Positions 1 through 9,783 of a stretch of 64,000 nt of DNA are shown one piece after another. Source of the stretch: Allorhizobium ampelinum S4 (lineage in GTDB: Bacteria; Pseudomonadota; Alphaproteobacteria; Rhizobiales; Rhizobiaceae); contig NC_011989.1 in assembly GCF_000016285.1 (NCBI RefSeq), positions 3,256,001 to 3,320,000 on the forward strand, in the 5' to 3' direction. The notes beneath the pieces are model-generated. The model did not search any database. It was not told the origin of the DNA and was given only the letters and a program-made list of their open reading frames with translations. Made by a program: the position numbers and the translations under genes. Each line of letters begins with the position of its first letter. Within the stretch, counting starts at the first letter, position 1.

Positions 1-1
1 C

Positions 2-1336
2 GAACAGGCCATGGAGAAATCCGGCGGGGATTGGGGCATTATCGGCGTTAGCCTGATGCGGCCCGACCAGCGCGATGCGCTCGCCCCCCAGGATTTCGCC
101 TATACCGCCGTCGAGCTTGGGCCGAATGGCGAAACACCGCATGTGATCGGCGTGATCAACGATGTGCTGGTGGCACGGGAAAACCAGAGAGCCGTGATCG
201 ACGCGATGAGCGATCCGGCTGTCAAGATCGTCAGCCTGACGGTAACGGAAAAAGGCTATTGCCACGAACCCTCCACCGGCAAACTGAACCGCAACCATCC
301 CGACATCCAGCATGATCTGGCCTATCCAGAAGCCCCCGTCTCCGCCCTCGGCTTTCTGGTACGGGCGCTGGAAAAGCGCCATGCGGCGGGCCTGCGTCCC
401 TTCACGGTGCTATGCTGCGACAACCTGCCGGAAAACGGCAAGGTGGTGCGGGGCGTCGTGCTGGAGCTTGCCGGACTGATCTCATCCGATCTTCAAGGCT
501 GGATTGCCAGTGAAGGTGCTTTTCCCTCGACCATGGTGGATCGGATCGTGCCCGCCACCAAGCCGGAGGATATCGACCGGCTGGCGCAGATCACCGGCGT
601 GCTGGATCTTTCCCCCGTCATGCATGAGCCTTTCCGGCAATGGGTTGTGGAAGACCATTTCGTTGATGGTGAAAGACCGGATCTTGGCGCGGTCGGCGTC
701 GAGCTGGTCAAGGATGTGACGCCGTTCGAGCATATGAAGCTGCGCTGCCTGAACGGCACCCATTCCTCACTTGCCTATCTCGGCTATCTCGCCGGTCACG
801 AAACCATTGCCCAGACGGTGGCCGATCCGGTCTTTGCCCGATTCTGCAAAATGCTGTGGGACACCGAAATCACCCCCGGCCTGAAAGCCCCACCCGGTAT
901 CAGCCTTGGCGATTATACAGCAGCCCTGTTTGACCGTTACGCCAATCCCGCCATCCGCCACCGCACCTGGCAGATTGCCATGGACGGATCACAGAAGCTG
1001 CCGCAGCGAATTCTCGGCACTCTGACGGAGAACCTCGCCGCCAACCGGCCGATCACGGGATTGGCTTTGGCCGTTGCCGCCTGGATGCGTTATGTTGGCG
1101 GTATCGATGAAAAGGGCGACGCCATCGACGTCCGCGACCCGCTGGCCACACGATTGAAAAGCCTGAGCGATGGTGCTGCCGAGCCTGCCGAGAAGGTCGC
1201 GGCGCTGTTGTCGGTGCGCGAGATTTTCCCTGCACCGCTGGCCGACAACCCAACTTTCCGCAACGCGCTGACGACAGCTTATCAAAGCCTTGTGACCAAG
1301 GGCGCGCGACAGACGATAGAGGATTTGAGCCGATGA
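2..1336 (+). CDS. uxuB: D-fructuronate reductase / mannitol dehydrogenase family (5' partial)
   Basis: Long-chain mannitol dehydrogenase family enzyme, most likely NAD-dependent interconversion of D-fructuronate and D-mannonate in the cytoplasm. The frame is open to the left edge of the window, and the first ATG (11) lies inside the family's conserved N-terminal region (DWGIIGV follows at once). About 445 residues are visible against roughly 490 in the family, so the true start is upstream. The family catalytic pattern K-x4-N-x2-H is present: Lys codon at 737, Asn at 752, His at 761. The stop overlaps the uxuA start by 4 bp (ATGA), indicating translational coupling. The next two genes are hexuronate dehydratases, which favours fructuronate over mannitol or tagaturonate as substrate; tagaturonate reductase cannot be excluded from sequence alone. 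Confidence 0.85.
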   Translation, partial: EQAMEKSGGDWGIIGVSLMRPDQRDALAPQDFAYTAVELGPNGETPHVIGVINDVLVARENQRAVIDAMSDPAVKIVSLTVTEKGYCHEPSTGKLNRNHPDIQHDLAYPEAPVSALGFLVRALEKRHAAGLRPFTVLCCDNLPENGKVVRGVVLELAGLISSDLQGWIASEGAFPSTMVDRIVPATKPEDIDRLAQITGVLDLSPVMHEPFRQWVVEDHFVDGERPDLGAVGVELVKDVTPFEHMKLRCLNGTHSSLAYLGYLAGHETIAQTVADPVFARFCKMLWDTEITPGLKAPPGISLGDYTAALFDRYANPAIRHRTWQIAMDGSQKLPQRILGTLTENLAANRPITGLALAVAAWMRYVGGIDEKGDAIDVRDPLATRLKSLSDGAAEPAEKVAALLSVREIFPAPLADNPTFRNALTTAYQSLVTKGARQTIEDLSR

Positions 1337-2526
1337 AAGAGAGCTGGCGCTGGTACGGACCCTTTGATCGCATTACCCTGACCGAGGTCGCCCAGACCGG
1401 GGCCTCCGGCATCGTCAACGCGCTGCATGAAATACCCTATGGCGAGGTCTGGGGCAGCGATGCCATTGCGGCAAGGCGCGACGAGATCGCCGATAGCGGC
1501 TTAGGCCTCACCTGGAATGTGGTGGAAAGCCTGCCGATCCATGAGGATATCAAGCGCGGCGAAGGCGATCTTGAGCGGCTGTTTTCCAATTACCGCCAAT
1601 CGATGAAGAACCTGGCCGATGCCGGTATCCACACGATCTGCTATAATTTCATGCCATTGCTCGACTGGACCCGCACTCAGCTGGATGCGCCGGTTGCGCG
1701 CGGCGGCACCGCCTTGCGGTTTTCCGAACCGCATATGGCCGCCTTCGAGATCCATATGCTGGAACGTGACGGTGCTGAAAATGACTATTCGCCAGAGGTG
1801 CGCGAGGCCGCCAAGGCTTGGTTCGACGCCTCCAGCGAAGGCCTGCGCCAAAACCTGTTGAACAGCATCATGTCCGGCCTGCCCGGTGCCTTCGACCGCT
1901 ACGACATAAGCGGGTTGCGTGAGGCGCTGAAGCGCTATCACGGCATCAGCCGCGATGAGATCCGCGCCAACTATGCACGCTTCCTGGCCGAAGTCATCCC
2001 GACGGCGGAAGAGCTTGGCATGCGGTTTTGCGTACACCCCGACGATCCGCCGCGCGATATTCTCGGCCTGCCGCGCATCGTCTCCTGCGAAGACGACATT
2101 GCCTGGATCATGGAACAGCAACCGGCCCTTGCCAACGGCTTGACGCTGTGCGCGGGCTCGCTGGGTGCCAATCCGAAAAACGATGTGCCTGCCATTGCCG
2201 CACGCTTTGCCGAGCGCATCCATTTCGCCCATCTGCGCAATGTGGCCAAGGAGAAGGACGGTTCCTTCCAGGAGGCCGCGCATCTGGATGGCGATACCGA
2301 CATGGTGACGCTGATTGCCGTGCTGATTGCCGAAGAACGCCGCCGCAAGGCAGACGGTCGCGCCGATTTCGAAATTCCCTTCCGCCCCGATCACGGCCAC
2401 GAATTGCTTGACGATGTCAGCCGTGGCACCCATCCCGGCTATCCGCTGGTCGGGCGTCTGCGCGGTCTGGCGGAACTGCGCGGGGTCATTCGCGCCCTCT
2501 CTCACGGACATGTGCATTATGGCTGA
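1333..2526 (+). CDS. uxuA: Mannonate dehydratase
   Basis: Converts D-mannonate to 2-keto-3-deoxy-D-gluconate (KDG) in glucuronate catabolism. It has 397 residues, against about 394 for the enterobacterial UxuA. It begins with the family opening around WRWYGP and carries the expected metal-binding segments in order: CVHPDDPP, TLCAGSLG, FAHLRN and FRPDHG, supplying the Cys, His and Asp ligands of the metal-dependent TIM barrel. The start overlaps the uxuB-type gene by 4 bp and the end overlaps the altronate dehydratase by 8 bp, so the three genes form one tightly packed operon. Together they bring both branches of hexuronate breakdown (mannonate and altronate) to KDG. Confidence 0.95.
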   Translation: MKESWRWYGPFDRITLTEVAQTGASGIVNALHEIPYGEVWGSDAIAARRDEIADSGLGLTWNVVESLPIHEDIKRGEGDLERLFSNYRQSMKNLADAGIHTICYNFMPLLDWTRTQLDAPVARGGTALRFSEPHMAAFEIHMLERDGAENDYSPEVREAAKAWFDASSEGLRQNLLNSIMSGLPGAFDRYDISGLREALKRYHGISRDEIRANYARFLAEVIPTAEELGMRFCVHPDDPPRDILGLPRIVSCEDDIAWIMEQQPALANGLTLCAGSLGANPKNDVPAIAARFAERIHFAHLRNVAKEKDGSFQEAAHLDGDTDMVTLIAVLIAEERRRKADGRADFEIPFRPDHGHELLDDVSRGTHPGYPLVGRLRGLAELRGVIRALSHGHVHYG

Positions 2527-4051
2527 AGGGACAGGGATAGTGTTGCTGCACGCGGACGACACCGTCGCCATCCTGACCAATCCCGCCCCGGCAGGCGCGC
2601 AGCCGCTTGGGTTTGGCGTGAGCCTTGATCATCCGGTGGCGCGTGGCCACAAGATTGCCCGACAGGATATGGCGGAGGGAGGCAATATCATCAAGTTCGG
2701 ACAGGTGATTGGCTATGCCAGCCGCCCGATCCGGGCGGGTGAGCATGTGCATACCGACAACTGTTCCTTCGGCGCTCACGACCAGCACTATGAGGTCGGC
2801 GCCGATTACCAGAAGGCGCTGGCCGCCATTCCCATTGTTAAGCCTGAGACATTCATGGGCTATCGCCGGGCGAATGGACAAGCGGGAACGCGCAATTTCA
2901 TCGCCATCTGCGCCACCGTCAACTGTTCCGCCACGGTCATCCGGCGTGCTGCCGATGACATCAACCGCTCCGGTATTTTGGCTGACTACCCCAATATCGA
3001 CGGGATCGCCGCCTTTGCGCATGGCACCGGCTGCGGCATGGATGCAGGCGGCGAAGGAGCCGATATTCTGCAACGGGTGCTATGGGGCTACGCCACCCAT
3101 CCCAATGTCGGCGCTGCGGTTTTTGTCGGTCTGGGTTGCGAGGTCATGCAACTCGCCCGGATGAAAATGCTTTATGGTGGCAATGACGAAAGCCGGTTCT
3201 TCGGCCTGACAATCCAGGAGAGTGGCGGCACCGCTGCGACCATCGCGCATCTGATCGACCACATCAAATCCATCCTGCCGGTGGTCAACGCCATCAAGCG
3301 CCAGCCGATCCCGGCCTCGGAGCTAAAACTGGCGCTGCAATGCGGCGGCTCGGATGGGTTTTCCGGCATCACCGCCAATCCGGCGCTCGGCATCGCCTCC
3401 GATCTGCTTGTCGGCCTGGGCGGCACGGTGGTTCTTTCGGAAACCCCTGAGATCTACGGTGCCGAACAATTACTGCTGCGCCGCGCCGCATCAAGCGAAA
3501 TCGGCGAGAAGCTGATTGCCCGCATTCGCTGGTGGGAAGACTATACAAAAATGAACCGTGGCTCGATGGACAACAACCCCAGCCCCGGCAACAAACTGGG
3601 CGGGCTGACCACCATTCTGGAAAAATCGCTGGGCGCTTCCGCCAAAGCCGGCAGCACGCCGCTGACCGACGTGCTGAACTACGCAGAACGGATCGAAACC
3701 CCCGGCTTCGTCTTCATGGACACCCCAGGCTACGACCCGGTCTCTGCCACCGGCCAGATCGCTGGCGGCGCGCAAATGCTGGTGTTCACCACCGGCCGAG
3801 GCTCCGCCTTCGGCTCCAAGCCCACCCCCACCATCAAGCTCGCCACCAACAGCAAATTGTTCGAGGACATGCCCGACGACATGGACCTCAACTGCGGCGA
3901 CATCATCAGCGCCGGGATTTCGGTGGAACAGAAAGGGCGAGAGATTCTCGATCTCGTGCTCGCTTCAGCTTCGGGGCAGAAGACCAAGTCGGAGATTTTG
4001 GGCTTGGGGGATAATGAATTTGTGCCTTGGCAGGTTGGTGCGGTGATGTGA
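2519..4051 (+). CDS. uxaA: Altronate dehydratase
   Basis: Dehydrates D-altronate to KDG, the last dedicated step of galacturonate catabolism. It has 510 residues from the ATG at 2519; the same frame is open further upstream, but that part overlaps uxuA and reads as a shadow. Start at 2519 gives the normal N-terminus: a small SAF-type domain (about residues 1-95) and then the large D-galactarate dehydratase/altronate hydrolase domain. The family hallmark GYRRANGQAGTRN followed by VNCSATV is present, as is a Cys-containing HGTGCGM segment expected near the metal site. It overlaps uxuA by 8 bp. A relative acting on galactarate is possible but less likely next to uxuA. Confidence 0.92.
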   Translation: MAEGTGIVLLHADDTVAILTNPAPAGAQPLGFGVSLDHPVARGHKIARQDMAEGGNIIKFGQVIGYASRPIRAGEHVHTDNCSFGAHDQHYEVGADYQKALAAIPIVKPETFMGYRRANGQAGTRNFIAICATVNCSATVIRRAADDINRSGILADYPNIDGIAAFAHGTGCGMDAGGEGADILQRVLWGYATHPNVGAAVFVGLGCEVMQLARMKMLYGGNDESRFFGLTIQESGGTAATIAHLIDHIKSILPVVNAIKRQPIPASELKLALQCGGSDGFSGITANPALGIASDLLVGLGGTVVLSETPEIYGAEQLLLRRAASSEIGEKLIARIRWWEDYTKMNRGSMDNNPSPGNKLGGLTTILEKSLGASAKAGSTPLTDVLNYAERIETPGFVFMDTPGYDPVSATGQIAGGAQMLVFTTGRGSAFGSKPTPTIKLATNSKLFEDMPDDMDLNCGDIISAGISVEQKGREILDLVLASASGQKTKSEILGLGDNEFVPWQVGAVM

Positions 4052-4059
4052 GGATTCAA

Positions 4060-4085
4060 AAAGCCGGGTGTTTCCACCCGGCTTT
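4060..4085. terminator. Hairpin terminator between convergent uxaA and pntB
   Basis: Perfect inverted repeat AAAGCCGGGTG / CACCCGGCTTT (arms 4060-4070 and 4075-4085) with a TTTC loop. Read on the minus strand it is followed by a T-rich stretch (CTTTTTGAA), so it is best as the pntB terminator; on the plus strand the tail is weaker. It sits in the 57-bp gap between two converging operons and probably serves both. Confidence 0.75.
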
Positions 4086-4108
4086 CCATCTCTCAAACCT
4101 GTCAAATC

Positions 4109-5542
4109 TTACTTAATCATCGGCAACAATTCAGTGATCGACTTCTTCGCGTCGCCATAGAACATCCGCGTATTTTCCTTATAAAATAGCGGGTTCTCGA
4201 TGCCGGAATAGCCGGTGCCTTGGCCGCGTTTGGAGACGAACACCTGCTTGGCCTTCCACACCTGCAAGACAGGCATGCCGGCAATCGGGCTGTTGGGGTC
4301 TTCTTCGGCTGCTGGGTTGACGATGTCGTTGGAGCCGATGACGATGACGACGTCGGTGCTTGGAAAATCGTCGTTGATTTCGTCCATTTCCATGACGATG
4401 TCGTAAGGCACCTTGGCTTCGGCCAGCAGCACGTTCATATGGCCGGGCAAACGGCCTGCCACCGGATGAATGGCAAAGCGCACGTTTTTGCCAGCGTCAC
4501 GCAGTTTGCGGGTGAGTTCCGATACCGCCTGCTGGGCTTGAGCCACCGCCATGCCGTAGCCCGGCACGATGATCACGCTTTCAGCCTCGTTCAGCGCATT
4601 GGCCACGCCTTCCGCATCGATAGCCACCTGTTCGCCCTCGATTTCCATCGCCGGGCCAGTGGTGCTGCCAAAGCCGCCGAGGATGACCGAGATGAAGGAC
4701 CGGTTCATCGCTTTGCACATGATGTAAGACAGGATCGCGCCTGACGAGCCAACCAGCGCGCCGGTCACGATCAGCAGGTCATTGCCGAGCGTAAAGCCGA
4801 TGGCCGCTGCTGCCCAGCCGGAATAGCTGTTGAGCATCGAGACCACCACCGGCATATCGGCACCGCCAATGCCCATGATCATGTGATAGCCGATGAAGAA
4901 GGCCAGCAGCGTCATCAGCACCAGCGCCCAGGCACCAGCGCCGTAGAAATAGGCGATCAACAGCAGGAAGGACAAGGCGGCGGCACCGGCGTTGAGCATA
5001 TGCCCGCCGGGCAACTGCTTGGCCTTGCCATCGATCTTGCCTGCCAGCTTGCCGAAAGCAATGACCGAGCCAGTGAAGGTGACGGCACCGATAAAGACGC
5101 CGAGAAACACCTCGACCTTCATGATCGACAGTTCGACAGGCAGTTTATGGGCGAGAATAGCGGCAAAGCCGGTGAGTGCGGCCCGCGCCGTCTCGTCCAA
5201 CCGGGCAACATGGGCTTCTTCCAGATGGGTGTTATAGCCGATAAACACGGCGGCCAAACCGACAAAGCTATGCAATGCCGCCACAAGCTGTGGCATTTCC
5301 GTCATCTGCACGCGGTTTGCCACGTAATAGCCAAGCACAGACCCACCAGCGATCATCAGTACAATGATGAACCAATGGCCAATGCCGGGGCCGAAAATCG
5401 TGGCGATGACCGCAAGGCCCATGCCGACAATGCCGTACCACACGGCCCGTTTGGCGCTTTCCTGGCCCGACAGGCCACCCAGCGACAGGATAAACAACAC
5501 AGCGGCTGCAATATAGGCCGCAGAAACAATACCAATAGCCAT
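4109..5542 (-). CDS. pntB: NAD(P) transhydrogenase subunit beta
   Basis: Beta subunit of the proton-translocating transhydrogenase in the inner membrane, which uses the proton gradient to reduce NADP+ with NADH. It has 477 residues (about 460 in E. coli). The N-terminal two thirds is a run of hydrophobic helices; the C-terminal part is the NADP-binding domain III, with the [12 protein letters not shown] segment and [22 protein letters not shown] near the end, both typical. It lies 16 bp after pntA, with a GAGGGGG ribosome-binding site in the gap. Confidence 0.96.
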   Translation of the reverse strand: MAIGIVSAAYIAAAVLFILSLGGLSGQESAKRAVWYGIVGMGLAVIATIFGPGIGHWFIIVLMIAGGSVLGYYVANRVQMTEMPQLVAALHSFVGLAAVFIGYNTHLEEAHVARLDETARAALTGFAAILAHKLPVELSIMKVEVFLGVFIGAVTFTGSVIAFGKLAGKIDGKAKQLPGGHMLNAGAAALSFLLLIAYFYGAGAWALVLMTLLAFFIGYHMIMGIGGADMPVVVSMLNSYSGWAAAAIGFTLGNDLLIVTGALVGSSGAILSYIMCKAMNRSFISVILGGFGSTTGPAMEIEGEQVAIDAEGVANALNEAESVIIVPGYGMAVAQAQQAVSELTRKLRDAGKNVRFAIHPVAGRLPGHMNVLLAEAKVPYDIVMEMDEINDDFPSTDVVIVIGSNDIVNPAAEEDPNSPIAGMPVLQVWKAKQVFVSKRGQGTGYSGIENPLFYKENTRMFYGDAKKSITELLPMIK

Positions 5543-5558
5543 AATAACGTCTTCCCCC

Positions 5559-7136
5559 TCAGGACTTCTGGAACATGGCGAGCATACGCCGTGTCACAAG
5601 GAAGCCGCCGACGATATTGATCGTCGCAATCAGCACGGACAGTGCAGCCAGTGTCACCACCAGCCAATTGCCGGAGCCGATCTGGAGCAATGCGCCCAGA
5701 ATGACGATGCCGGAAATCGCATTGGTCAGGGCCATCAGCGGCGTGTGCAGCGAATGGCTGACACCCCAGATCACCTGGAAACCAACGAAGCAGGCCAGAA
5801 CGAACACAATGAAATGGCTCATGAAGCTGACCGGAGCGAAAGCACCCACCAACAGCATCACCGCCGTGCCAATCGCCAGCAGCTTGATCTGATTGGCGGT
5901 CTGCGCCTTGAACTCGGCAGCTTCCTTGGCCCGCTTTTCATCATGGGTCAGTTCCTTGACCTTCTCCTTCGGCTTGGCAGCGGCAATCGCCTGCACCTTG
6001 GGCGGCGGTGGCGGATAGGTGATCGCGCCTTCAAAGGTCACGGTCGCGCCCCTGATAACGTCGTCTTCCATGTTATGGACGAGCTTGCCATCCTTGGCCG
6101 GTGTCAGATCCGTCATCATATGGCGGATGTTGGTGGAATAAAGCGTCGAGGATTGCGCCGCCATCCGGCTGGGGAAATCGGTATAGCCAATGACAATAAC
6201 GCCATTGTCGGACACCACCCGCTGGTCGGCCACGGTCAGATCGCAATTGCCGCCGCGTTCAGCCGCCAGATCGATAATGACAGAGCCGGGCTTCATGGAG
6301 GCCACCATATCGGCCAGCCACAGCTTTGGTGCATCCCGACCGGGGATCAGCGCCGTGGTGATGACGATATCGATATCGGGAGCCAGTTCGCGGAACTTCG
6401 CCAATTGCTTTTCGCGGAATTCCGGCGAAGACGGCGCGGCATAACCACCGGTCGCGGCCCCATCCTGGCTGGCTTCGAATTCGAGATAGACGAATTGCGC
6501 GCCCATGCTTTCAATCTGCTCGGCCACTTCAGGGCGAACGTCGAACGCATAGACGATGGCACCGAGCGAGGTTGCCGTACCGATGGCAGCAAGACCGGCG
6601 ACACCGGCACCGATGATCAGCACCTTGGCTGGCGGAACCTTACCCGCTGCCGTCACCTGGCCGGTGAAGAACCGGCCAAAATTATTGCCCGCCTCGATCA
6701 CGGCGCGATAACCGGCAATATTGGCCATGGAAGACAGCGCGTCCATTTTCTGAGCGCGCGATATGCGTGGCACCATATCCATGGCGATAACGTTGGCGCC
6801 CTTGGCCTTGGCTTCTTCCAGCAGCGCCGTATTTTGCGCGGGATAAAAGAAGGAGATCAGGGTTTTGCCTGGCGCGAGCTTTTCCACCTCAGAGGATTCC
6901 GGCGGACGCACCTTGGCAATCACATCCGCCTGCGCGTAAAGCGCGTCTGCGCTATCGGCGACCGTGACGCCCGCTTTGCGGTAGGCATCGTCGGAAAAAC
7001 CCGCCGCCTTGCCAGCACCCGTCTCGATCAGGCAGGCATAGCCAAGTTTCTGCAATTGTTGTGCGCTGTCGGGCGTCATCGCAACGCGCGCTTCGCCAGC
7101 ATATAATTCTTTTGGTGAGCCTATTGTCAAACTCAT
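5559..7136 (-). CDS. pntA: NAD(P) transhydrogenase subunit alpha
   Basis: Alpha subunit of the membrane transhydrogenase: NAD(H)-binding domain I followed by a short membrane anchor. The start at 7136 ([10 protein letters not shown]) is chosen because AGGAGG lies 5 bases upstream; an ATG 12 codons earlier would put that site inside the gene. It has 525 residues. The Rossmann motif is [13 protein letters not shown]; a proline-rich linker (PPPPPKVQ) and a charged stretch separate the soluble part from about four C-terminal membrane helices. Many alphaproteobacteria split this subunit into two genes; here it is a single fused polypeptide of the E. coli kind. Confidence 0.95.
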   Translation of the reverse strand: MSLTIGSPKELYAGEARVAMTPDSAQQLQKLGYACLIETGAGKAAGFSDDAYRKAGVTVADSADALYAQADVIAKVRPPESSEVEKLAPGKTLISFFYPAQNTALLEEAKAKGANVIAMDMVPRISRAQKMDALSSMANIAGYRAVIEAGNNFGRFFTGQVTAAGKVPPAKVLIIGAGVAGLAAIGTATSLGAIVYAFDVRPEVAEQIESMGAQFVYLEFEASQDGAATGGYAAPSSPEFREKQLAKFRELAPDIDIVITTALIPGRDAPKLWLADMVASMKPGSVIIDLAAERGGNCDLTVADQRVVSDNGVIVIGYTDFPSRMAAQSSTLYSTNIRHMMTDLTPAKDGKLVHNMEDDVIRGATVTFEGAITYPPPPPKVQAIAAAKPKEKVKELTHDEKRAKEAAEFKAQTANQIKLLAIGTAVMLLVGAFAPVSFMSHFIVFVLACFVGFQVIWGVSHSLHTPLMALTNAISGIVILGALLQIGSGNWLVVTLAALSVLIATINIVGGFLVTRRMLAMFQKS

Positions 7137-7434
7137 GGAAACCTCCTGACCCTCGATACGAGGGAACCGCACCAGCTTATAGCCTCCGCGCCCCCCCGTC
7201 CCCGTGACATGATGACCTCATGCCTGCGGCATTTAAGGGAGGTCGCGATTGCAAAACAAGCCTTTGTTAACGCTTTCGGTACGTTCGACTATCGATAAAC
7301 ACGGCTTTGCCGACAAACTGGCAAAACCACCAGTGCTTGGCCGGTCTGTGTACAACCGCTACCCCGTGGAAACGTGAGGGCTGCTCCAAAACGACCCTCC
7401 TCACAGGCAACCAGATACCAGAAAAGCACAGGCC
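7137..7434. other. Intergenic region between pntA start and gbpR stop
   Basis: 298 bp with no convincing gene. It must contain the pntAB promoter (minus strand, towards 7136) and the 3' end of the gbpR transcript. No strong -35/-10 pair or rho-independent terminator was seen. Short open frames here overlap the gbpR 3' end and have no ribosome-binding site. Confidence 0.5.
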
Positions 7435-8367
7435 TCAGCGCGTGATGAATTCCTGAAGGACGAGATCCTGAAGGCGGGCGGCGAGCGTTGACATATGGCG
7501 GTTTTTCATACTGATCAAATGGTAGGGCAAGACGATAATCGGTCTGCGGATCTTCAGGCGGCACAGCCCAGCCCCGGTTGTCTGGCGACAGAGCAGGTCG
7601 GAAACCTCCCGCGACAGTGGCGTGATCGCATTGGACGCGGCAATCATCGCAATCATCACCAGCAGCGACGTGGTGTTGACGACATCCACCGGCAGCGTTG
7701 TTCCCGCATCGATGAAGGCGTTTTCAACGGCCTGGCGCACCGGCGCGCCCGGCCCCTGCATCACCCAAGGAAAATGCAGCAGGTCGGTCATGCGCAGATC
7801 CGTCGAATTGGCCAGGGGATGGCTCTGGTGGACGATCAGGTCCACTTCCTCGGTGCGGGCATGACGAATATGGAATTGACGGGCATCGACACCAACAGGG
7901 ATCCGCCCCAGCACAAAATCGAACTGTCCCGAAACAAGATTGGAGATCAGCGTGCCGCTTGGTGCCACATCGACGTAAATATCGGCGGTCCGTGCCTCCG
8001 CCTTCAGGGTGCTGATGGCCGGCACGATATAGCCGAGCGCACCACCCGTCACCGCCCCGACGCTGACCGTGCCGGATGCGCCACGCTTGATCGCATCCAC
8101 CTCGCGCATCGCCTCGCGCATTTCCTGAAGCAGGATTTCCGAGCGTCGCACCAGCGCCGCCCCCACTTCTGTCGCCTCCATACCCTTGGGCGTGCGCAGA
8201 AACACCGCCGCGCCGACGATCCGCTCAATTTCGGCCAGCATGCGCGATGCCGCAGGCTGGGTCATCGAGACCTGGCCTGCGGCAAGGCTCAACTGTCCAA
8301 GATCGCCAATCGCCTTGATCAAGGTGAAATGCTTCGGCTGGAGCCGGTTTGCCGGTGTATTATTCAT
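7435..8367 (-). CDS. gbpR: LysR-family regulator GbpR (galactose-binding protein regulator)
   Basis: LysR-type regulator of 310 residues. N-terminal winged helix-turn-helix (about residues 15-75, with LSLAAGQVSMTQPAASRMLAEIE as recognition region) and then a periplasmic-binding-like effector domain. It is divergent from chvE, exactly the arrangement known in Agrobacterium, where GbpR controls chvE expression in response to sugars. That family and context knowledge gives the name; the sequence alone shows only a LysR protein. No clear Shine-Dalgarno precedes the ATG; instead a 16-bp inverted repeat starts 8 bp upstream (8375-8390), which could allow autorepression. Confidence 0.87.
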   Translation of the reverse strand: MNNTPANRLQPKHFTLIKAIGDLGQLSLAAGQVSMTQPAASRMLAEIERIVGAAVFLRTPKGMEATEVGAALVRRSEILLQEMREAMREVDAIKRGASGTVSVGAVTGGALGYIVPAISTLKAEARTADIYVDVAPSGTLISNLVSGQFDFVLGRIPVGVDARQFHIRHARTEEVDLIVHQSHPLANSTDLRMTDLLHFPWVMQGPGAPVRQAVENAFIDAGTTLPVDVVNTTSLLVMIAMIAASNAITPLSREVSDLLCRQTTGAGLCRLKIRRPIIVLPYHLISMKNRHMSTLAARLQDLVLQEFITR

Positions 8368-8374
8368 ACAGCGT

Positions 8375-8390
8375 ATATCAAGATTGATAT
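8375..8390. promoter_or_regulatory. Inverted repeat, candidate GbpR operator 1
   Basis: ATATCAA-GA-TTGATAT, perfect 7-bp arms with a 2-bp centre, 8 bp upstream of the gbpR start codon. The position suggests a role in gbpR autoregulation. Assignment to GbpR is inference. Confidence 0.5.
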
Positions 8391-8398
8391 GGGGAATG

Positions 8399-8415
8399 TC
8401 AAATAAATCATTTGA
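8399..8415. promoter_or_regulatory. Inverted repeat, candidate GbpR operator 2
   Basis: TCAAAT-N5-ATTTGA, perfect 6-bp arms. It shares the TCAA/TTGA half-site with the repeat at 8375-8390 and is centred 24 bp from it, roughly two helical turns, as expected for paired LysR sites. Confidence 0.45.
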
Positions 8416-8593
8416 ATGACATATCGGGACGGATAAGAGTTCACCATGGATCGTGTAGTGCTTATAAAGCCTGCCAGATTCTTTGCGGCGAACAGAAGGA
8501 GCTGGGGCCGCTTCTGCATGACGTGCCAGACCGGAAACGGATTACGCGCCAGATCATGTAGCGGATTTATATGGAAACCAAGGGAGGTTCCTC

Positions 8594-9658
8594 GTGAAGA
8601 CACTCGTAAAACTTTTTGCGTCCATCGCTTTGGGCGCAGCCGTCATGTCGTCGTCTGTATTTGCAGCCGACAAGGGCACGGTTGGCATTGCCATGCCAAC
8701 AAAGTCTTCGGCCCGCTGGATCGATGACGGCAACAACATCGTCAAGCAGCTCAAGGAAGCCGGTTACACCACCGACCTTCAGTATGCTGACGACGATATC
8801 CCGAACCAGCTCTCGCAGATCGAGAACATGGTCACCAAGGGCGCCAAGGTTCTGGTCGTCGCCGCCATCGACGGCACGACACTGTCCGACGTGCTGAAGC
8901 AGGCCCATGACGCGGGCATCAAGGTCATTGCCTATGACCGCCTGATCCGCGACAGCGCCAATGTCGATTACTACGCAACCTTCGACAACTTCCAGGTCGG
9001 CGTCTTGCAGGCTGGCACGCTGGTTGACGGCCTCGGCCTCAAGGACGGCAAAGGTCCGTTCAACATCGAGCTGTTCGGCGGCTCGCCTGACGACAACAAC
9101 GCCTTCTTCTTCTACAATGGCGCAATGTCGGTTCTCCAGCCTTACATCGACAGCGGCAAGCTGGTCGTGAAGTCCGGCCAGACCGGCATGGACAAGGTCG
9201 GTACGCTGCGTTGGGATGGTGCCGTTGCCCAGGCCCGTATGGATAACCTGCTGTCGGCCTATTACACCGACGCCAAGGTCAATGCCGTTCTGTCTCCTTA
9301 TGACGGTATCTCCATCGGCATCATTTCCTCGCTGAAGGGCGTTGGCTACGGTTCCAAGGACCAGCCGCTGCCATTCATCTCCGGTCAGGATGCTGAAGTG
9401 CCTTCGGTCAAGTCGATCATTGCCGGTGAGCAGTATTCGACGATCTTCAAGGACACCCGCGATCTCGCCAAGGTGACCGTTTCCATGGTCAACGCGCTGA
9501 TGGAAGGCAAGACGCCTGAAGTCAACGACACCAAGACCTACGACAACGGCGTCAAGGTGGTTCCGGCTTACCTGCTGAAGCCCGTTGCTGTGACCAAGGC
9601 CAACTACGAAAAGGTCCTGGTTGAAGGCGGCTACTACAAGGCCGACCAGCTGAAGTAA
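8594..9658 (+). CDS. chvE: ChvE, periplasmic multiple-sugar-binding protein
   Basis: Periplasmic aldose-binding protein: it delivers sugars to the GguAB transporter and, in Agrobacterium, interacts with VirA to boost virulence induction. GTG start at 8594 with a strong AGGGAGG site 6 bases upstream. It has 354 residues, the same length as Agrobacterium ChvE as remembered. Signal peptide residues 1-24 (cleavage after SVFA). The mature part starts [20 protein letters not shown] and has the family blocks [31 protein letters not shown] and [14 protein letters not shown] terminator directly downstream (9668-9706) should make this gene more highly expressed than the transporter genes behind it. Whether this strain carries vir genes cannot be seen here. 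Confidence 0.96.
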   Translation: MKTLVKLFASIALGAAVMSSSVFAADKGTVGIAMPTKSSARWIDDGNNIVKQLKEAGYTTDLQYADDDIPNQLSQIENMVTKGAKVLVVAAIDGTTLSDVLKQAHDAGIKVIAYDRLIRDSANVDYYATFDNFQVGVLQAGTLVDGLGLKDGKGPFNIELFGGSPDDNNAFFFYNGAMSVLQPYIDSGKLVVKSGQTGMDKVGTLRWDGAVAQARMDNLLSAYYTDAKVNAVLSPYDGISIGIISSLKGVGYGSKDQPLPFISGQDAEVPSVKSIIAGEQYSTIFKDTRDLAKVTVSMVNALMEGKTPEVNDTKTYDNGVKVVPAYLLKPVAVTKANYEKVLVEGGYYKADQLK

Positions 9659-9667
9659 CAAAAAGCG

Positions 9668-9706
9668 GCCGGAACTTTTCAAGCAAAAGTTCCGGCTTCC
9701 TTTTTA
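9668..9706 (+). terminator. Terminator/attenuator between chvE and gguA
   Basis: Perfect 12-bp stem GCCGGAACTTTT / AAAAGTTCCGGC (9668-9679, 9685-9696) with a CAAGC loop and a T-rich tail TTCCTTTTTA. It ends most chvE transcripts while partial read-through can feed gguAB, a usual device for abundant binding proteins. Confidence 0.85.
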
Positions 9707-9727
9707 TTGTCGCCCGCCTGCGCATTT

Positions 9728-9758
9728 CTACTGTGGATTTGGCCTACTGTGGATTTGG
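9728..9758. repeat. Tandem direct repeat upstream of gguA
   Basis: CTACTGTGGATTTGG occurs twice in a row (9728-9742 and 9744-9758, 16-bp period), 25 bp before the gguA start. It may be a recent small duplication or a regulator or processing site; no function is known to me. Confidence 0.8.
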
Positions 9759-9783
9759 GCGGCCGTGGCTCTGGAACGATATT

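Larger units (their letters stand above)
8368..8593. promoter_or_regulatory. gbpR-chvE divergent regulatory region
   Basis: 226 bp between the divergent starts, AT-rich relative to its surroundings in the first 60 bp. Two inverted repeats lie close to gbpR (8375-8390 and 8399-8415) and are the best candidates for GbpR binding. A possible chvE -10 (TTATAA, 8462-8467) is visible but its -35 is poor, so the promoter is not assigned. The chvE ribosome-binding site AGGGAGG is at 8581-8587. Confidence 0.6.

Noticed and set aside
5745..7106. Plus-strand open frame opposite pntA
   Set aside because: His/Arg-rich composition typical of antisense frames; pntA on the other strand is unambiguous.
7289..7564. 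Small minus-strand open frame between gbpR and pntA
   Set aside because: It overlaps the gbpR 3' end in another frame, lacks a ribosome-binding site and resembles nothing known to me.
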